From Trichopria drosophilae (Eukaryota > Arthropoda > Insecta > Hymenoptera > Diapriidae): a stretch of 64,000 nt of DNA. This document shows positions 27,304 to 40,192 of this stretch, in pieces. The stretch is from contig CM059587.1 in NCBI GenBank assembly GCA_030407085.1, positions 41,333,001 through 41,397,000 on the forward strand, given 5' to 3'. Numbering within the stretch: position 1 is the first letter of the stretch; each line of letters opens with the position of its first letter. A program made the position numbers and the translations under genes. The notes beneath the pieces were generated by a model that was not told the origin of the DNA, ran no database searches, and worked only from the letters and a program-made list of their open reading frames with translations.

Positions 27304-27573
27304 GAGTAGAGTCCCGGTATAATTGCGTCTCGCTATATTTATGTCCCAGCATATTTGCCCTGTTCTGTATCATTATATTTACCTGTTGCCGCATTCTTTT
27401 TCCCTGCTTTGCAGACTGGGGCTTTCGGATTTAGGAAGGGTCTGCTGTGACGTCACGAACATAATGCGACTGAGGGCGGTGGGAGAAGCGGCGTTCCCCA
27501 TCTTTTGGTAAATATAAAGAGACGGGAGGAGAAGGTGAGAAACCGAGTGGGTAAATATAATGGGATTCTACTG
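27304..27573. repeat. Tc1/mariner-like MITE 2 (TA duplication)
   Basis: TA|GAGTAGAGTCCCGGTATAA at the left and ATAATGGGATTCTACTG|TA at the right, 270 bp, GC-richer than its surroundings, non-coding. Confidence 0.7.
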
Positions 27574-27787
27574 TATGTGACTAAATACAATATAAATTAT
27601 TAACAGTAAGAAAATGTAAATACTTATAAGAATATAATGTGCGGTAAATACAGTCGATGGACTAAATAAAAATAAAAACAAACTACAAATGTAAACATTG
27701 GGGCTCTGATGAAAGCCACCGAAAATGTGAAAAGATAGTTTTACAAGCCAGATTTTGTCTTGGTTGAAATTAGAGTCCCTTACAGTA

Positions 27788-30384
27788 GATGGACTCTATA
27801 TAGATAGATAGTAATGCTTTTATTGGCACAACTGTTAGGTTACGTAGCCAAGATACAATATCTGCCCTGAAGGGCGCGCGCAATACATATTCTAATAATC
27901 ATATAATATATTGTAATTGAAATACTTAATATCAATATACCAGAGATTATGGGGTCAATACCAAACAATATTCAAGTATTGTTAAACCGGAAATTTTTAT
28001 AACGGGCACTTATAATTACTTAGCCTATACTACTATAGCACAATAAATTATAAGGCGAATACCGTCGATTGTTCACTCAACGTCGACTTCCCCTCGTATT
28101 CCTACCTTACCGATAGTAGGTGTTTCAGAACATTAACCTTCCTTATTACCCTAATTACATTTTGCGATTAATATGCATTATAAACTTAACTATGCTTTTG
28201 GTTATATTTAGATTGTAAAGAGTCAAAAAGGACGCCAAAGAGTATGGACCATACTTCGCTACTTTTCTAATCTCGCTAATCATTATCTCTCTTTCATTCT
28301 TATGTAACTCACATTTCCAAAAGACGTGATCAATAGTATCGTCATCCTCACCACACTCGCACATTCCGGATGTTATACAATGTCTTTACGGAGTAGACTA
28401 GAATTTAAGGATGAGTGATTACTCCTCAGTCGATTTAAAGTTACAATCACCCTTCTCGAGAAGTCGTACTTGTGGAACCATGGCTTATTAGCGTTATTGT
28501 AAAAATGATCGAAATAGAAAATTCCCTTAGTTTTTCCTCTATTAACAATATCGTTTTCATTTTCTGTTTTACACTTAATTTTAAATTTAGCAAAGAAATC
28601 ACTAAAGGGAATGGCTCGATTTAGTACCCTCCCTTCATTTGCACCGAATTTAGCATTAACATCTGCTTTTTCGTTCCCCACCAATCCTACATGGGCTGGA
28701 ACCCACGTAAGCTGAATTTGAAGGTTCAAGTTATCAGCCGCAGCCAATTTTTGTCTTATTTCTTCTATGATGACTGATGATCTACTGCCGTTACTATTCT
28801 TCAAAGCCTTTAAAGCACTTTCGGAGTCTGAAAAAATAATAACTTTATTCTCCTTCTTAAGCATGATTTTCTCAATAGCTAGGAGTAGCGCCAGACATTC
28901 CGCTGTGAATATGGACGCAAAGTCTGGATGCTTAAAAAGATAACAGTACTCCACGTCCATACTCCAGTTCGCCAAACCCGTTTTTTGCATATTATCTCTA
29001 CCTTTAATCTTAGACCCGTCTGTGAAAATATGTAAAAATTCGCTGTTGCTTGGGAACCTTTTCTCAAATTCCTGGTTTGGGTTACTAGCTTTGCAGATTT
29101 CTCTGCCAGAAATTAGATCTATGTTAGGTCTAAACATTGTGTACACAAATTGTCCTTGATATTTATAGTGTTTTTCAGAATGTATGCCTGAATCGGCTAA
29201 TTGCCACATATCTTGATAACATTCCACAATAATAGATTTTTTAAAATTACGTTCGTGAACAAAGCTCTCATCCGACTCAACAATACACTCAATGTTCTTT
29301 ATCGTCCTGTTGTTTGTAATTGTCATACATTTAAGCACAAATTTGTAACCTAGCTCTTTAAACCTATATTTTATCAAGGGTATCTTGGATTCCGCGGTCA
29401 TAACATTTATTGGCGTGCTGTCTCTATAACCCATTATAGATCTAATTGCCACATTTTGGACTTTTTGAATTCTATATAAATCTTGCTCTTCGCACGGAGA
29501 TATGAGAAACCCGCCATATTCTAGTCTGGACCGCACTATGGCTCTATACAGATTAGCGAGTGTTATAGGGTGGGCACCCCACCAAGTTTTTCTTAAACAA
29601 CCCAATATTTTCATTGCGGACTTACCCCTTGCCACAGTGTAATCAATGTGGCGCTTCCAATTTAAACGTCTGTCAAGGTACATCCCCAGGAACTTTGTTT
29701 CGTTTGACTCTTGGACTGTTACATTATCTATTATTATACTAAAGCTATTATTTGAATTTTTCTTACCCCTGTCAAAAACGACCATGATGCATTTCTCTGG
29801 TGATATATGTAAACCTCTTTCTCCTAAAAACGAAACTACACTATTTGTAGACCTTTCCAACCCACTTATTCTCTCTTGAATATTTACATCTTCGCATTTT
29901 GAATATAGGGCTATGTCATCCGCGAATTCTAAAACTGATACCGGTGAGTGTACACCTACAACATTTTTTATATTCCTTGTGTATATGGCGAACAAAAGTG
30001 GGCTAAGAGCACTACCCTGTGGTATAGACCCTTTACCATGACACCACTGATATTAGTCGTAACAGTAGCAAAAATCCCGTTTCGCATAAATATTAAATTT
30101 TTAATAAAGGCACAAATAGGTTTTGGGACATTTATATTAATTAGGTCATCTATTAGGATGTCTGGTATCACGTTGTCATATGCACCTTTGACATCTAAAA
30201 ATACTGCAGGAGTTTCCGTTTTCTTGTAAAAACCCCCATGGATATCAGAGGTTAGAATGCTCAGATTATCCATACATGACTTTCCTTTTCGAAAACCATA
30301 TTGCGTATTCGCTAAAAAAGGCCATTAAATTCGACCCACCACTGGAGTCTTTCCTTGATCATTTTTTCGATAATTCGAGTCATT
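27788..30384 (-). mobile_element. RT-RNase H LINE (I-group), 5'-truncated
   Basis: Minus strand. RT begins near RIIEKMIKERLQWWVEF, then TPAVFLDVKGAYDNVIPD (motif A), a frameshift near 30020, SVLEFADDIALYSK (motif C), thumb ETKFLGMYLDRRLNWKRHID, an RNase H domain (FTDGSK, TAECLALLLAIE, FSDSESALKAL, WVPAHVGLVGNEKAD) and a C-terminal CECGEDDDTIDHVFWKCEL zinc knuckle after a stop near 28370. The RNase H after RT places it in the I group (I/Loa/Outcast-like). The 3' end near 27788 has AATAAAAGCATTACTATC and a short TATC-type tail. The 5' end stops where the foldback at 30385 begins. Confidence 0.85.
28373..29995 (-). pseudogene. LINE ORF: RT 3' half plus RNase H
   Basis: A 540-codon open frame. 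It starts at MFAIYTRNIKN (RT motif B tail) and carries FADDIALY with both catalytic Asp, the thumb, and an RNase H with D (FTDGSK), E (TAECLA), D (FSDSES) and a final D (NEKAD) all present. The length of this intact frame suggests a fairly young insertion, although the complete polyprotein is broken. Confidence 0.85.
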
Positions 30385-31484
30385 CCACATCAATAATATC
30401 AAAACTGAGGTCGATGTCTCCAAATTCCTCCAAAATTAAATATTTGAAGGGTATAGACTTGAAAAACATTATGGTAGAATATTTTTTTAAAAATTACAAA
30501 ATGGCGGCCGTGAGGTCACCTTCATTGAATTTCTTAAAATTACGATATCTATCTTCCACTTTGCACACTTTAATTTTACAAGGATCATTTTCTTCAGAAA
30601 AATGAGCACTTTCATGCAAAAATAGAAAAAAAAATTGTGATTCTGTCTTGCCTAAAAATTTCCATAAATCATTTTTTAAACTTAATTTCAAGTGCCGTCC
30701 AAGGGCATTTTTTTCCTCAAGTGATATGTTATCTTGTAGAAAAATGTCTCACCTTTCATTTAAACAAAAAAAATTGATGGAGACTCTTTCCGTTCAAAAG
30801 TTATGATTTTTTTAAGAGCGCACATCGCGACGGTCATTGATGCGCTGCGCCATAGGGTGTACCTAGCTGCGCTTTCATTGCATGCCGTTAGGTGTGCGAC
30901 AACTCAACAAAGCGCTGAATTTTAGTGTGATGGTAGTATATCCATACCAGACAAAATATTACTTGTTTAATACAATTCTATGTAAAATTTTATCTCAATA
31001 TAAATGTATATAACTGTTATTATTAGAAAAAAAAGTTGGAATTGAATTCTGGTGGTCGTCAGATTACTCAAGAATACCAACTAATGAGCCATAGATGCTG
31101 AAATGTCTTAATCGATTACGAATTTAATGTTAAATTTCGTGTTAGATTCAATGTGACGTTAATTTCTTTAAAAAATAATCGTGAGCACTTGAAATTAAGT
31201 GTAAAAAATATTTTATGGAAATTTTTGGGCAAGACAGAATCATAAAATTTGTTTTCTATTTTTGCATAAAAGTGCTCATTTTTCTGAAGAAAGATTAAAG
31301 TGTGCAAAGTGGAAAGATAGATATCGTAATTTTAAGAAATTCAATGAAGGTGACCTCACGGCCGCCATTTTGAAATTTAAAAAAAATATTCTACCATTAA
31401 TGTTTTTCAAGTCTATACCCTTGAAAGATTTCATTTTGGAGGAATTTGGAGACATCGACCTCAGTTTTGATATTATTGACGTGG
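30385..31484. repeat. 1.1-kb foldback element B (CCAC...GTGG ends)
   Basis: CCACATCAATAATATCAAAA at the left is inverted as GATATTATTGACGTGG at the right. Arms of about 300 bp (30385-30694, 31180-31484) include AAAATGGCGGC / GCCGCCATTTT. The centre has CpG-rich GCGACGGTCATTGATGCGCT. A diverged copy of the left arm and centre lies at 52559-53010. No open frame of interest. Confidence 0.75.
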
Positions 31485-31576
31485 ACATACTCTATATAGA
31501 TATATTGCACAAAAATGTAGTAACAATACGATTATATTATGCATTAATATATTTTTTGGCTTGTGACATATAGATT

Positions 31577-31750
31577 TAGCACGTAATATTACAGTAATAT
31601 GTATTACAGAAACTTGCTAACATTGCACTAACAGTAATGTAACATAACTATAATTATCACAGTAATATTATAGAGGGCGGCTATTTCAAATGGCAGTAAT
31701 ACATTTTATTTTGCAGTAATATTGTGTTACGTTTCTCTGCAATATTACTT
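31577..31750. repeat. CAATATTGCAG / CAGTAATATTA repeat block, part 2
   Basis: Repeats CAGTAATATTA, CAGTAATATG, GCAGTAATATTG and TGCAATATTAC, as at 26889-27250. A CTT microsatellite follows at 31936-31958. Confidence 0.45.
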
Positions 31751-31959
31751 CACATAGAAGTATGCGGAATCGATATTTTGCATTCCTTCTTTCTAGTGGC
31801 GTATTAATTATTCGAGATTCTTATTCGGATTCATAGTATTTTATACGCGACTTGTAATTCAAGAATTGAATTCATACGATCTTATTCGATACCGCATTTA
31901 ACGCATTTCAAAAATTGATTTGTTGCGGCTTTAAATTCTTCTTCTTCTTCTTCTTCCAG

Positions 31960-34900
31960 TGGATTTACATTGCCCCTAGCACCAGGGCTCTATAGACTAT
32001 AAGGTTCTTAAGCCAGCGTTTTGTTGGCACGCGTGTAGTTTCTAAGTTTCCTTCTAGTGATTGTAGTAGGTGGCGGCATATTTAAAAGCACTTTGAATTT
32101 TCAAGTATCCGGATTCCTAACACTTTCAATTTCCGACCTGGGTCTATATTGGGCTTAAGAGTGTACCAGGACAAGGAATTCGTCAAGAGAATGTTTAATT
32201 TGAGATACTAATTCCGATAAAGGCTTAAATATACTAATTTTATCCATATCGAGAATTGGTTGGACGTTAATATGGGGGAAAATATGCTCATTTTCTATAG
32301 CGCAAATAAGTGACATTCTAGTAACTGAATATTGGTTAACAGTTAAATATAATATGGCCGTTTGCGTCACCCGACCCAGTCCCAATTGTTCTCCTTGACA
32401 CGTTTAATTTTAACTAGGTATAGGGGGAAGTGCCAGTGACCCGTCTTTAACCAGGGGGTTTTAGAAGAAGTTGGGTTACAGGATTTAAGAAAGTTTTTCC
32501 CTTTGGTCCTGAACTCTAATTCTGAGATATTCCTCCATTGGTTAGACCCTTCCGGCTTATAATTATAGTTATAGCCTTGAGGTAGCCAAGTAGTTTTGAA
32601 TCTAATTTGGTCCGTCGCAGGGAGCTTTAAAGCATTTTTTGCGGCCTTGCAAGTATATTCTCTCTAATTTGGTTATGCAATGGACAACAAACGAACTGGG
32701 ATCTAAAGAGGCCTAAAATGATACGAAGGTCAGAAAACTGTGTGACCTGGAGTTTTATAAATAAGGATTTCGAGGCATTAGAGAACCATTGAGCTCCCCA
32801 AGACAAGGTTGGTTCTTCCAGACCTTTATAAACGTTAAGTAAATAAGAAGGGTGGGCATCGCAAGAAATAGAATTTAAAGACTTTAAAATGTTTATGGCT
32901 AGTTTAGCTTTGTTGTTATTGTCTGTAATGTGACCTTGCCAATTTAATTTGCAGTCAAATGTAATACCTAAAAATTTTACTTTATTTATTGCTTCAATTA
33001 AATTGTTATCAAGATAAATGGAAATGTTCTTGGAGGTAGATCTAAGCCTGAAGAAAATAATAAAATTGGTTTTGGATGTTCCCACCCTAAAACCAATGTT
33101 TGTTTGTAAAAGTACACAGTAGACCGTCTCCTCAATTCCTTTCTCTCCACTCTTGTGGGGGAGCATTTTACCTCCCCTGAAAGGCCAAATAAGCGAAGAA
33201 GAAGGAATTTGTCCAGACCCAACGAGGCCAAATAAGCTACGGTCTACTCTACTAAGTTTATTAAATGTCCACTAGGATATGTTTGCTGTTATCTAAAGAA
33301 GAGTGCGGGCAATCAGTACGCAATCATCGGCAAATTGCAAGTTTCTTGTTTGGTTACCTATATTTTTATTTAAGTCTTTAATATAAATATTAAATAAAAG
33401 TGGACTTAGAACAGAGCCTTGCGGGAGTCCCATGGCTGAATCGAAGGTCTTGACAAAATTCCCCTCTGCATAAACGTTAATATTTAGAAAGGATATTAGA
33501 TGTGCAATGAATTTAATTACTTTGGTAGATACTTTAATTTGAACAAGATCTTTAATTAATATAATGGGAACGACATTGTCGAAGGCCGCCTGAATCTCAA
33601 CGAAAAAACTCTCACAATACTTCTTCGGCAGAAATTCCGGTAAATGTCAGTTGCGAATAAGGTTGTGCTGTCAACCGTTGATTTCTGTTCCCAGAAATCG
33701 TATTGGGATCTAGAAATGATGAAGTTTTACTCAATAAACCACTCCAACACAATTTTAACCAGTACTTAGAATACTTTATAGATGTTTTAGGAAAGAGCAA
33801 CAGGTCGGTATCCTTTGTCATAAGGTTTGGAAATTAAAACAATATCGTAGCTTGTCTACGCGTTTGGATAACAAAGCATAAATTGAAAATTTGAAGGATT
33901 AAATTACAAACCTTAACATTTCTACGGGGGGTAGAGTTGGTTTGGTTTTAATTTGTAAAAAGCGTTGGTTTACTGAGAGTTAGTTAAAGTTTTATAGTCT
34001 TTTCTAGCGACGTTCACTTTTGCATTTTTGATGGAAGATATTATTTTCCAAACTTGATTGGTGTTCATTTCTTTGTTAATGGGGTTGCAAAAATTATTGA
34101 TATATCCCTTTCTCTTTTCCTCCTTTAAAACTCTTAGCGTTTCTGGTAGCAATTTAGAGGCTTGCAACATTTTGAGAAGAGGTTTCTTTGCGTCCATTTC
34201 TTAAGGCTATTTTTTCAAAATTGCGGCATCACATGTATTAGACCACCAATGTTTAAACAAACTGTTATTTTTTAAAGTTTTTTGAGTGCGACGTGAGCCT
34301 ATTTTTTTTAACATTTTATGTCATTACATAGTCTATCATAGATGAGTATGAAGTTATTTCTGTTGAGATTATATTTTGCAATTTCTCTAGTAATCTTGGC
34401 TTTGAAAATCTCCCAGTTGTATTCAGATTAGGTCTAGTTTTTACCGAATGTTCAAACTTCCCTGCAATTGTGATAGGGAAGTGATCATTTCCAAGTGGGT
34501 CATCGGTTAGTGACCAAGCTATTAGGGTATAAATATCAGGTGATATAAGGGACAGATCTGATGAACCACGTTTTTCATTAACTCTCCTGAGCACCAGTTT
34601 TTCTTTTCTCATATGGAAACAATACAGTTTGGACGAGTATACTCGTGCACAGGAGGGTTAATACAATTGGGTAATTTAGTATACTCATATGGATCGTTTC
34701 GATTTATAAAGTTGAAACTATCTAAATATTTTTTAAGTATTTTCCGAGCTGTATTTGGAGTGCCCTCGCTCCATGCATCATGGTGGGCGTTAAAATCCCC
34801 ACAAATGATGTAGGACGACTGATCTTCGGGAAGAAAACCAGCCCAATCCTCATTGGTCTTTTTGGAGTTGGGGTGTCTATATAGGTTGGTGATAGATATC

Positions 34901-35340
34901 ACTTCGTTATCTAGAAGTAATTGATGTTCCATCATCTCCATACCCTTTAGATTATTGAGCCAGCAATTAACTATATAATTAAATACTTGATTAACAACCA
35001 CCAAGAGACTCAGGGGGAGGTGTCCCTTAGCGTTTTTGAGGCGATCAAATCTAGAAATATTATATTTACCTAATTTTTCTTCACTAATCTTCAGTTAGTC
35101 AAGAATCTGTAATGCATATTATATCATAATCATTAAAAATCTTATTGTTTTTAATGTTCTTAGTAGGTATAGCTGCGTTTTCTTTGTCCATCTTAAACAT
35201 TCTTTCAAATTTCCATTGTTTACTATCTTCTAAAAAGAACAATAAACAATTAAAGAGAATTGGCCGAGAATTTTCTGCAAGAACATGATTTTTCGATATT
35301 GGAGAAAATTTTCGGTCTATTCTCGACAAATTTCTTTGAC
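31960..35340 (-). mobile_element. Decayed APE-RT LINE (Jockey/I type)
   Basis: Minus strand, many stops and frameshifts. Readable in order: NDYDIICITDS and YIICGDFNAHHDAWSEG (APE endonuclease; catalytic GDFN and following His), DPLGNDHFPI (APE end), VEIQAAFDNVV (RT motif A, about 33570-33600), QGSVLSPLLFNIYIKDL (motif B), LQFADDCVLIA (motif C, about 33325), VKFLGITFDCKLNWQGHITD (thumb), and a C-terminal remnant near 32155-32385. The 3' end is near the CTT microsatellite at 31936. Much older looking than the neighbouring element at 27788. Confidence 0.75.
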
Positions 35341-35559
35341 TTTTTTTAAAGAGAGCATAAACAATTATTAGAATTTCCTTTATGAAACTGAAATGTTGAA
35401 AATTCTATTCAGTAATTTTTAATTTCGATTTTTTCATTACTACATTATTCTAAATTGATTTAAAAATTTCAAAAATTTGGGTGAACATAAAAATACATTT
35501 TTTTAAAATTACGGATGGATTTAGAGAAATTAAATTTAAAAAACAATTTTTTTTACATT

Positions 35560-36479
35560 GTTTATTCCAACACCACTGACTCTCGCGTCAAAAGTTACTC
35601 AAGCCCGAATTTCTTTGACTTATTAAAATTCACCACATTAAATTAAACATTCAAAAAAAGTTCGGTGAACAGAAAAACGTATTTCCTAAATAATTACGCA
35701 TGCATTTCAAAAAATGCCATTTCTTTTCGAGGAAAAAATTATTTTGGGTCAACAAATTTTTTTACGATTTTTATTATACTATTTTTTAATTCCTCGTCAA
35801 AAATTGCTAAAGAACCAACTTTTTGGTATTTTTTGAATGATGGTTTCATTTTATTTCCGTTCAAAATCATTTACCTCCCAACCTTGCTGTTGGTAATAAC
35901 CGATTCGATTTCATTCATATCAGTTGCATTTTTATCTAATTTTTTTTATTCAAAATCATTAAATTTGTTGTCTTGTAATAATTAACTATGTATTCAAATT
36001 CATTCATGGCAAATATAACTATGTTTCCATTGAAATTCATTCGACTTGCAATTGTTCTATTCGCGCTTTTCAATTGAAATTCATTCAACGAAATCATTTC
36101 TTCATTCCATTATTTCCCTATTCGAAATCATTAAATCGAAATTTTGATGAGCTATTAACCATTTAAAATCATTGAAACACATTTTCTCATTGAAATTCAT
36201 TGCAGAAGCTAAGAAAACGAATTCACACAAAAAAATAGATGGTTAGAGCTACTACGTGAGTAGTAAAATCATCGTTTATAGGTGCTGTTACTACCTAAGT
36301 GACTGACTTTACTATCTAAATAGTAAGAATAATCACGAAAGCAGTAACGGTACCTATAAAAGATGTCTGGTCTGCATTTTACTACTTATATAGTAGCTCC
36401 AACCATCCATTTCTTTACGTGCAGAAGTGATGAGGTGAATGAATTTCAATGATTTTTCAATGAATTTTCGTTTGCTGGG
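35560..36479. repeat. Degenerate AAATTCATT/AAATCATT array with nested MITE
   Basis: From about 35860 the sequence is dominated by AAATTCATT, AAAATCATT and GAAATTCATTC words, ending at TTTCGTTTGCTGGG (36479), an end like those of other CCCAGC-ended elements here. The left boundary is not found. The 106-codon open frame at 35665 is a low-complexity by-product. Confidence 0.4.
36224..36421. repeat. 198-bp MITE (CAC...GTG ends)
   Basis: CACACAAAAAAATAGATGG at the left is the inverted match of CCATCCATTTCTTTACGTG at the right, and the match continues through GAGCTACTACGTGAGTAGTA / TACTACTTATATAGTAGCTC. Nested in the AAATTCATT array. Confidence 0.7.
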
Positions 36480-36658
36480 TTGGTTCTGCCGTATGAAAAT
36501 GCAGCTCGTGCATATTCCCAGATTGGGACTTGCTAATTTGAGCTTTATTAATTTCTGTTGATACCCTGGTAAAAATAAGAGCGTGAATTAAGAGTGCGTA
36601 AAGAGCTAGAGTTAAGAGTTAAGCGTCATAAATAGAAGCGTACACAACGCTTCGTTAA

Positions 36659-37363
36659 CCCTTTGAAGCACACATTTTTCTTTACATGGAAAACCGACTT
36701 TTTCTGACCTCAGTTTGCAAAATTCAAAATTGCGGATCTAAGATGGCGGACCATATTAGGAAAAAGTTGTTTGATCGAGATGAAACTGCGTACATGGGAG
36801 TTGTCGGGATAACTGATTACGAATATGTTCTCAAATGTTCAATATTCAAACTGGCGGATTCAAGATGGCGGAAAAAATTAGGGAAATGTTGCTTGATTTA
36901 AATCTGCTATCTTAGTTTTCAAAATTCAAAACGCATTGTACATATACATATTTCGGGGCTCCAAAATCTCAGAATAAAAGTTTCCAGGCATAAATACATG
37001 TTATTTTTAAAATTCTCGTACTGCCATTTGGAATTCGCCATTTTGAATTCTGGAAATCTGACCCTGGATTTGTCATCAGCGACCATAAAAACCCCTTAAT
37101 AAAAATTTCCATGAAAACCAAAACTGAAATAAGCTGGACAACGCTTTTTTTCATCAAAAAGTGAATTTTTTAAGTGTTTGTTTATTTATAACTATTTTAC
37201 AATAAATGAAATTTGAAAATCAGTGGTATGATATTGTTGACAAATACCTTAGCTTCTAGAAAAACCAACTAATATTTTTAAATAGCGTCAAAATTTAATT
37301 TTTATAAATAAAATTATCTGATAGAAAAGGTGGTCTCTGAGAGGGCCACCGTGCTTCAAAGGG
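36659..37363. mobile_element. TTAA-flanked foldback element C
   Basis: TTAA at 36655-36658 and CTAA (one change) at 37364-37367. Ends CCCTTTGAAGCAC and GTGCTTCAAAGGG. The interior has AAGATGGCGGA twice (36740, 36862) and GATTACGAATATGTTC, related to sequence inside element D. Non-coding. Confidence 0.7.
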
Positions 37364-38599
37364 CTAAGCGCTATCGGAAAGGGTCCGCTAAACGTGATTT
37401 TAGACAATTTAACCCATTAACCCTCCAGATGCACTGAAATTTTATCTCGATTTCAGCGTTTATTTCTCATATGAAACACATATGGTAAAAATTGCAATTT
37501 TTAATTGTTTTTTGCAAAAATATATTAAAAACACGTTTTCTACGTATTTATTTTTCTTTTCCGTACATTTTATTGTCAAAACGCATTTTCATTTCCTCAA
37601 AATTTGTCAAAAACGTGCACTCAATGTGTCCACTAAAGGAATCTGTCACAAAACATTTTTTTACTTTTTGTTTTACTATCAAAATGGCGGTGGATATGAC
37701 GAAAAATTTGGGCATTTTTCAAAATCGGCCAAAATTAAGTAGAAATGTAATTCTATTTATATAATACTCCTTATTCAGGGGTTTTTGTGGACGCTGATTA
37801 CGAATCTGAGGTCAGTTTTGTTAAATTCAAGATGGCGGATCCAATATGGCGGTGGTAAAAAATTAAATGTTCATCGATTTTTGTGATTTTCAGTATCCGT
37901 ATATTTTTCGTGGCGCCAATAACGAATTTGTGTTCAAATTTTCGAATTTCAAAATCGCGGCTCCAAAATCGCGAGCGCCATCTATACATTTTGTAATTAC
38001 GATAATGAAAAAAATATTGTACACTAAGTTCAATTACTAAGAAAAAGTATTTCTTGTAATTTTCTTCTAAATCCAACGTTTTCCGAGCAAAAAAGTTAAA
38101 TTTTTACAAAAGTAATGAAACAACTAAAATCATTGACATTTCAACAATTTTTTGCTGTGTAATTATAACGTTCATACATCAAGTAAAAAGTTGAAGTTAT
38201 GAACAAAATATAAACATGTTTATCACCTCTTTGCCGTTCATGCGTTTCCCGGTTCTTACCACGTGGAGGTAAGTGACATTCGAGAACCTTTTTTTTTGTA
38301 TTTTTTTTTCATTTTTGTAATTTTATTTTATTTGTACTTTATTCCAAAAATAGTTCATTAATCACGGTGGTCTTGAAAAATTTCAAATCATTTATAACAT
38401 AAACTGTTATTTTTAATGATTGTTGTTCAAAAGTTTTTTGATGATTGAACCGAGGGAAACAATACTGCGATTGGTCAATGAAACTTACTTAACCTAAATT
38501 CTGTTATCATTTGATACCAATATTCCACATATCCTTGTAACTTTATTAGTAGTTTCATCCGTTTCATCTATGATTTATAACAATAAAATCGCATTTCCT

Positions 38600-38812
38600 G
38601 AATATAACAGTGACTTATCTAAAAGATATCTTTTTGAAAGATGTCTTGAACAAAGACATCTAAAAGACATCTGTTTTGAAGATATCTTGCAAAAGATATC
38701 TAAACGATATCTAAAAGATATCTATTCGAAAGATGTCTTGCAAAAAGACATCTAAAAGATGTCTTTCGCAAAGATATCTTCGATAAAGATATCTACAAGA
38801 TGTCTTTCTTAA
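38600..38812. repeat. AGATATC/AGATGTC array, outlying copy
   Basis: At least ten tandem-like, partly palindromic units AAAAGATATCTTTT / AAAAGATGTCTTT. The same unit builds the ends of the element at 38975. Read as protein it repeats SKRYLKD, but this is a by-product of the DNA repeat. Confidence 0.65.
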
Positions 38813-38974
38813 CGCCGATAAATGCGCATGCGCGCAAATTTCTTCCCGCGTTCCCCGTTTTGCGATCGCCGCCATTTTTGCAGTGTTTTCGCACATCGCG
38901 TCCCGCAGTGATTCGTAAATTTGTTTTATTTATTTACGTGTACATTTGCGATTAAAGACATTTATCAAAGCACT

Positions 38975-40011
38975 ACCCAATAAACATTTCGACGAGGGCA
39001 TGTCTAAAAGATATCTAAAAGATGTCTTTTTTAAAGATAGCTTTCAAAAGATATCTAAAAGATGTCTTTTTTAAAGATATCTTGCAAACGATATCTAAAA
39101 GATGCATTTCCTAAAGATATCTCGCAAAAAGGCTTCTCAAAGATATCTTTTCGAAAGATATCTTGCAAAAGAGCGAAGGGGCGAAGGATGGGTTCCCTCC
39201 ATTGCCGCCGTTTTTTTTTAATTTTTCCAAACCTATGGTCAATGTTATTGTGTTTATATTAAAAGTTAATTAATTAATGCAGTTAATATTTTTAAATTAA
39301 TTATATTTTCTTAACAAATGCTTGGCATTACTTTGTAACGTTGTTTATTTTGTTTGTTGTTAATGTAGTATGTTGGATTCAAATAACTTTTTTATAAAAA
39401 GTTGTGTTCGGATTCATATCATGTATATATAGCAATGAATTTGGGTTTGAAATTATCCCACATTTCATTGTATACTTTCTTTGCTTCGAAAGAACCTGGC
39501 CACATCACATGATTTTACGCAAAGAATTGCTTAATTTAATGTTAAAGAATATATCTCTTTTTTTAACTAAAGCTGCATTTACGAATGAGCCTTCTTCGAT
39601 TGATATTTATGTATATCCGAGCGTAGCGTAGTGGTTAAGGCGTCAGCGTTTTAAGCGGGAGACCCGGGTTCGATCCTCGGTCGGGATAGATTTTTCTCAG
39701 GTTCATAAATTTATTCGCGAGCGAAATTGTATAACTACATTCCGTAATAACAAATCTAACGACACAAAAATAATAATACAATTCAAATTAAGTAAAATAA
39801 TTCGTGTAATTTTTTTATTTTTTTGTTATTTTTTAAAGTAACTAAAAGATGTCTAAAAGATATCTAAAAGATGTCTAAAAGATATCGGAAAGTGTTGCAT
39901 AAGATATCTAAAAGATGTCTTTTAGATATCTTTTCGACATTTTTAAGATATCTTTCGCGAATTGCAAGATATCTTTTAGATGTCTTTTAGACATCTTTTT
40001 GCTTATTGGGT
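38975..40011. mobile_element. ACCCAATAA-ended element with AGATATC subterminal arrays
   Basis: Left end ACCCAATAAACA, right end GCTTATTGGGT, flanked by ACT on both sides (38972-38974, 40012-40014), a likely 3-bp target duplication. Both subterminal zones consist of AAAGATATC / AAAGATGTC units. The middle carries a tRNA-like sequence. No transposase. Superfamily not identified. Confidence 0.7.
39614..39688 (+). ncRNA. tRNA-like sequence with pol III A and B boxes
   Basis: TAGCGTAGTGG fits the A box and GGGTTCGATCC the B box; a T arm can be drawn (CCGGG / CTCGG) and a TTTTT run follows at about 39690. The acceptor stem pairs poorly (two mismatches) and no clean anticodon stem forms. A tRNA-derived SINE head or tRNA pseudogene is more likely than a working tRNA gene. 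Confidence 0.45.
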
Positions 40012-40192
40012 ACTTACGACACGCAAAATCGTGCGGTATGAGCGAATTTACTGCACGCAGTGCTATAAATTCCTTTCTTGGATCCCCTTGAATATCATTT
40101 ATTACCAATATTTGAATGAATCCCATTTAATACAAGATATGGGATTTAAGATTATATTCTTTGAATACCGTCGAATACTATCGATTACCAAT

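Noticed and set aside
35665..35985. 106-codon hydrophobic frame
   Set aside because: Phe/Ile/Ser-rich by-product of the AT-rich repeat array; no start context or homology visible.
39614..39688. Functional tRNA gene
   Set aside because: The A and B boxes are good but the acceptor stem has mismatches and no proper anticodon arm forms; kept only as tRNA-like.
38600..40010. Regular AGATATC/AGATGTC repeats resembling a CRISPR array or a repeat protein (SKRYLKD...)
   Set aside because: Units are short, palindromic, without spacers of even length, and lie in both subterminal zones of an inverted-repeat element in a eukaryotic genome. The protein reading follows from the DNA repeat.
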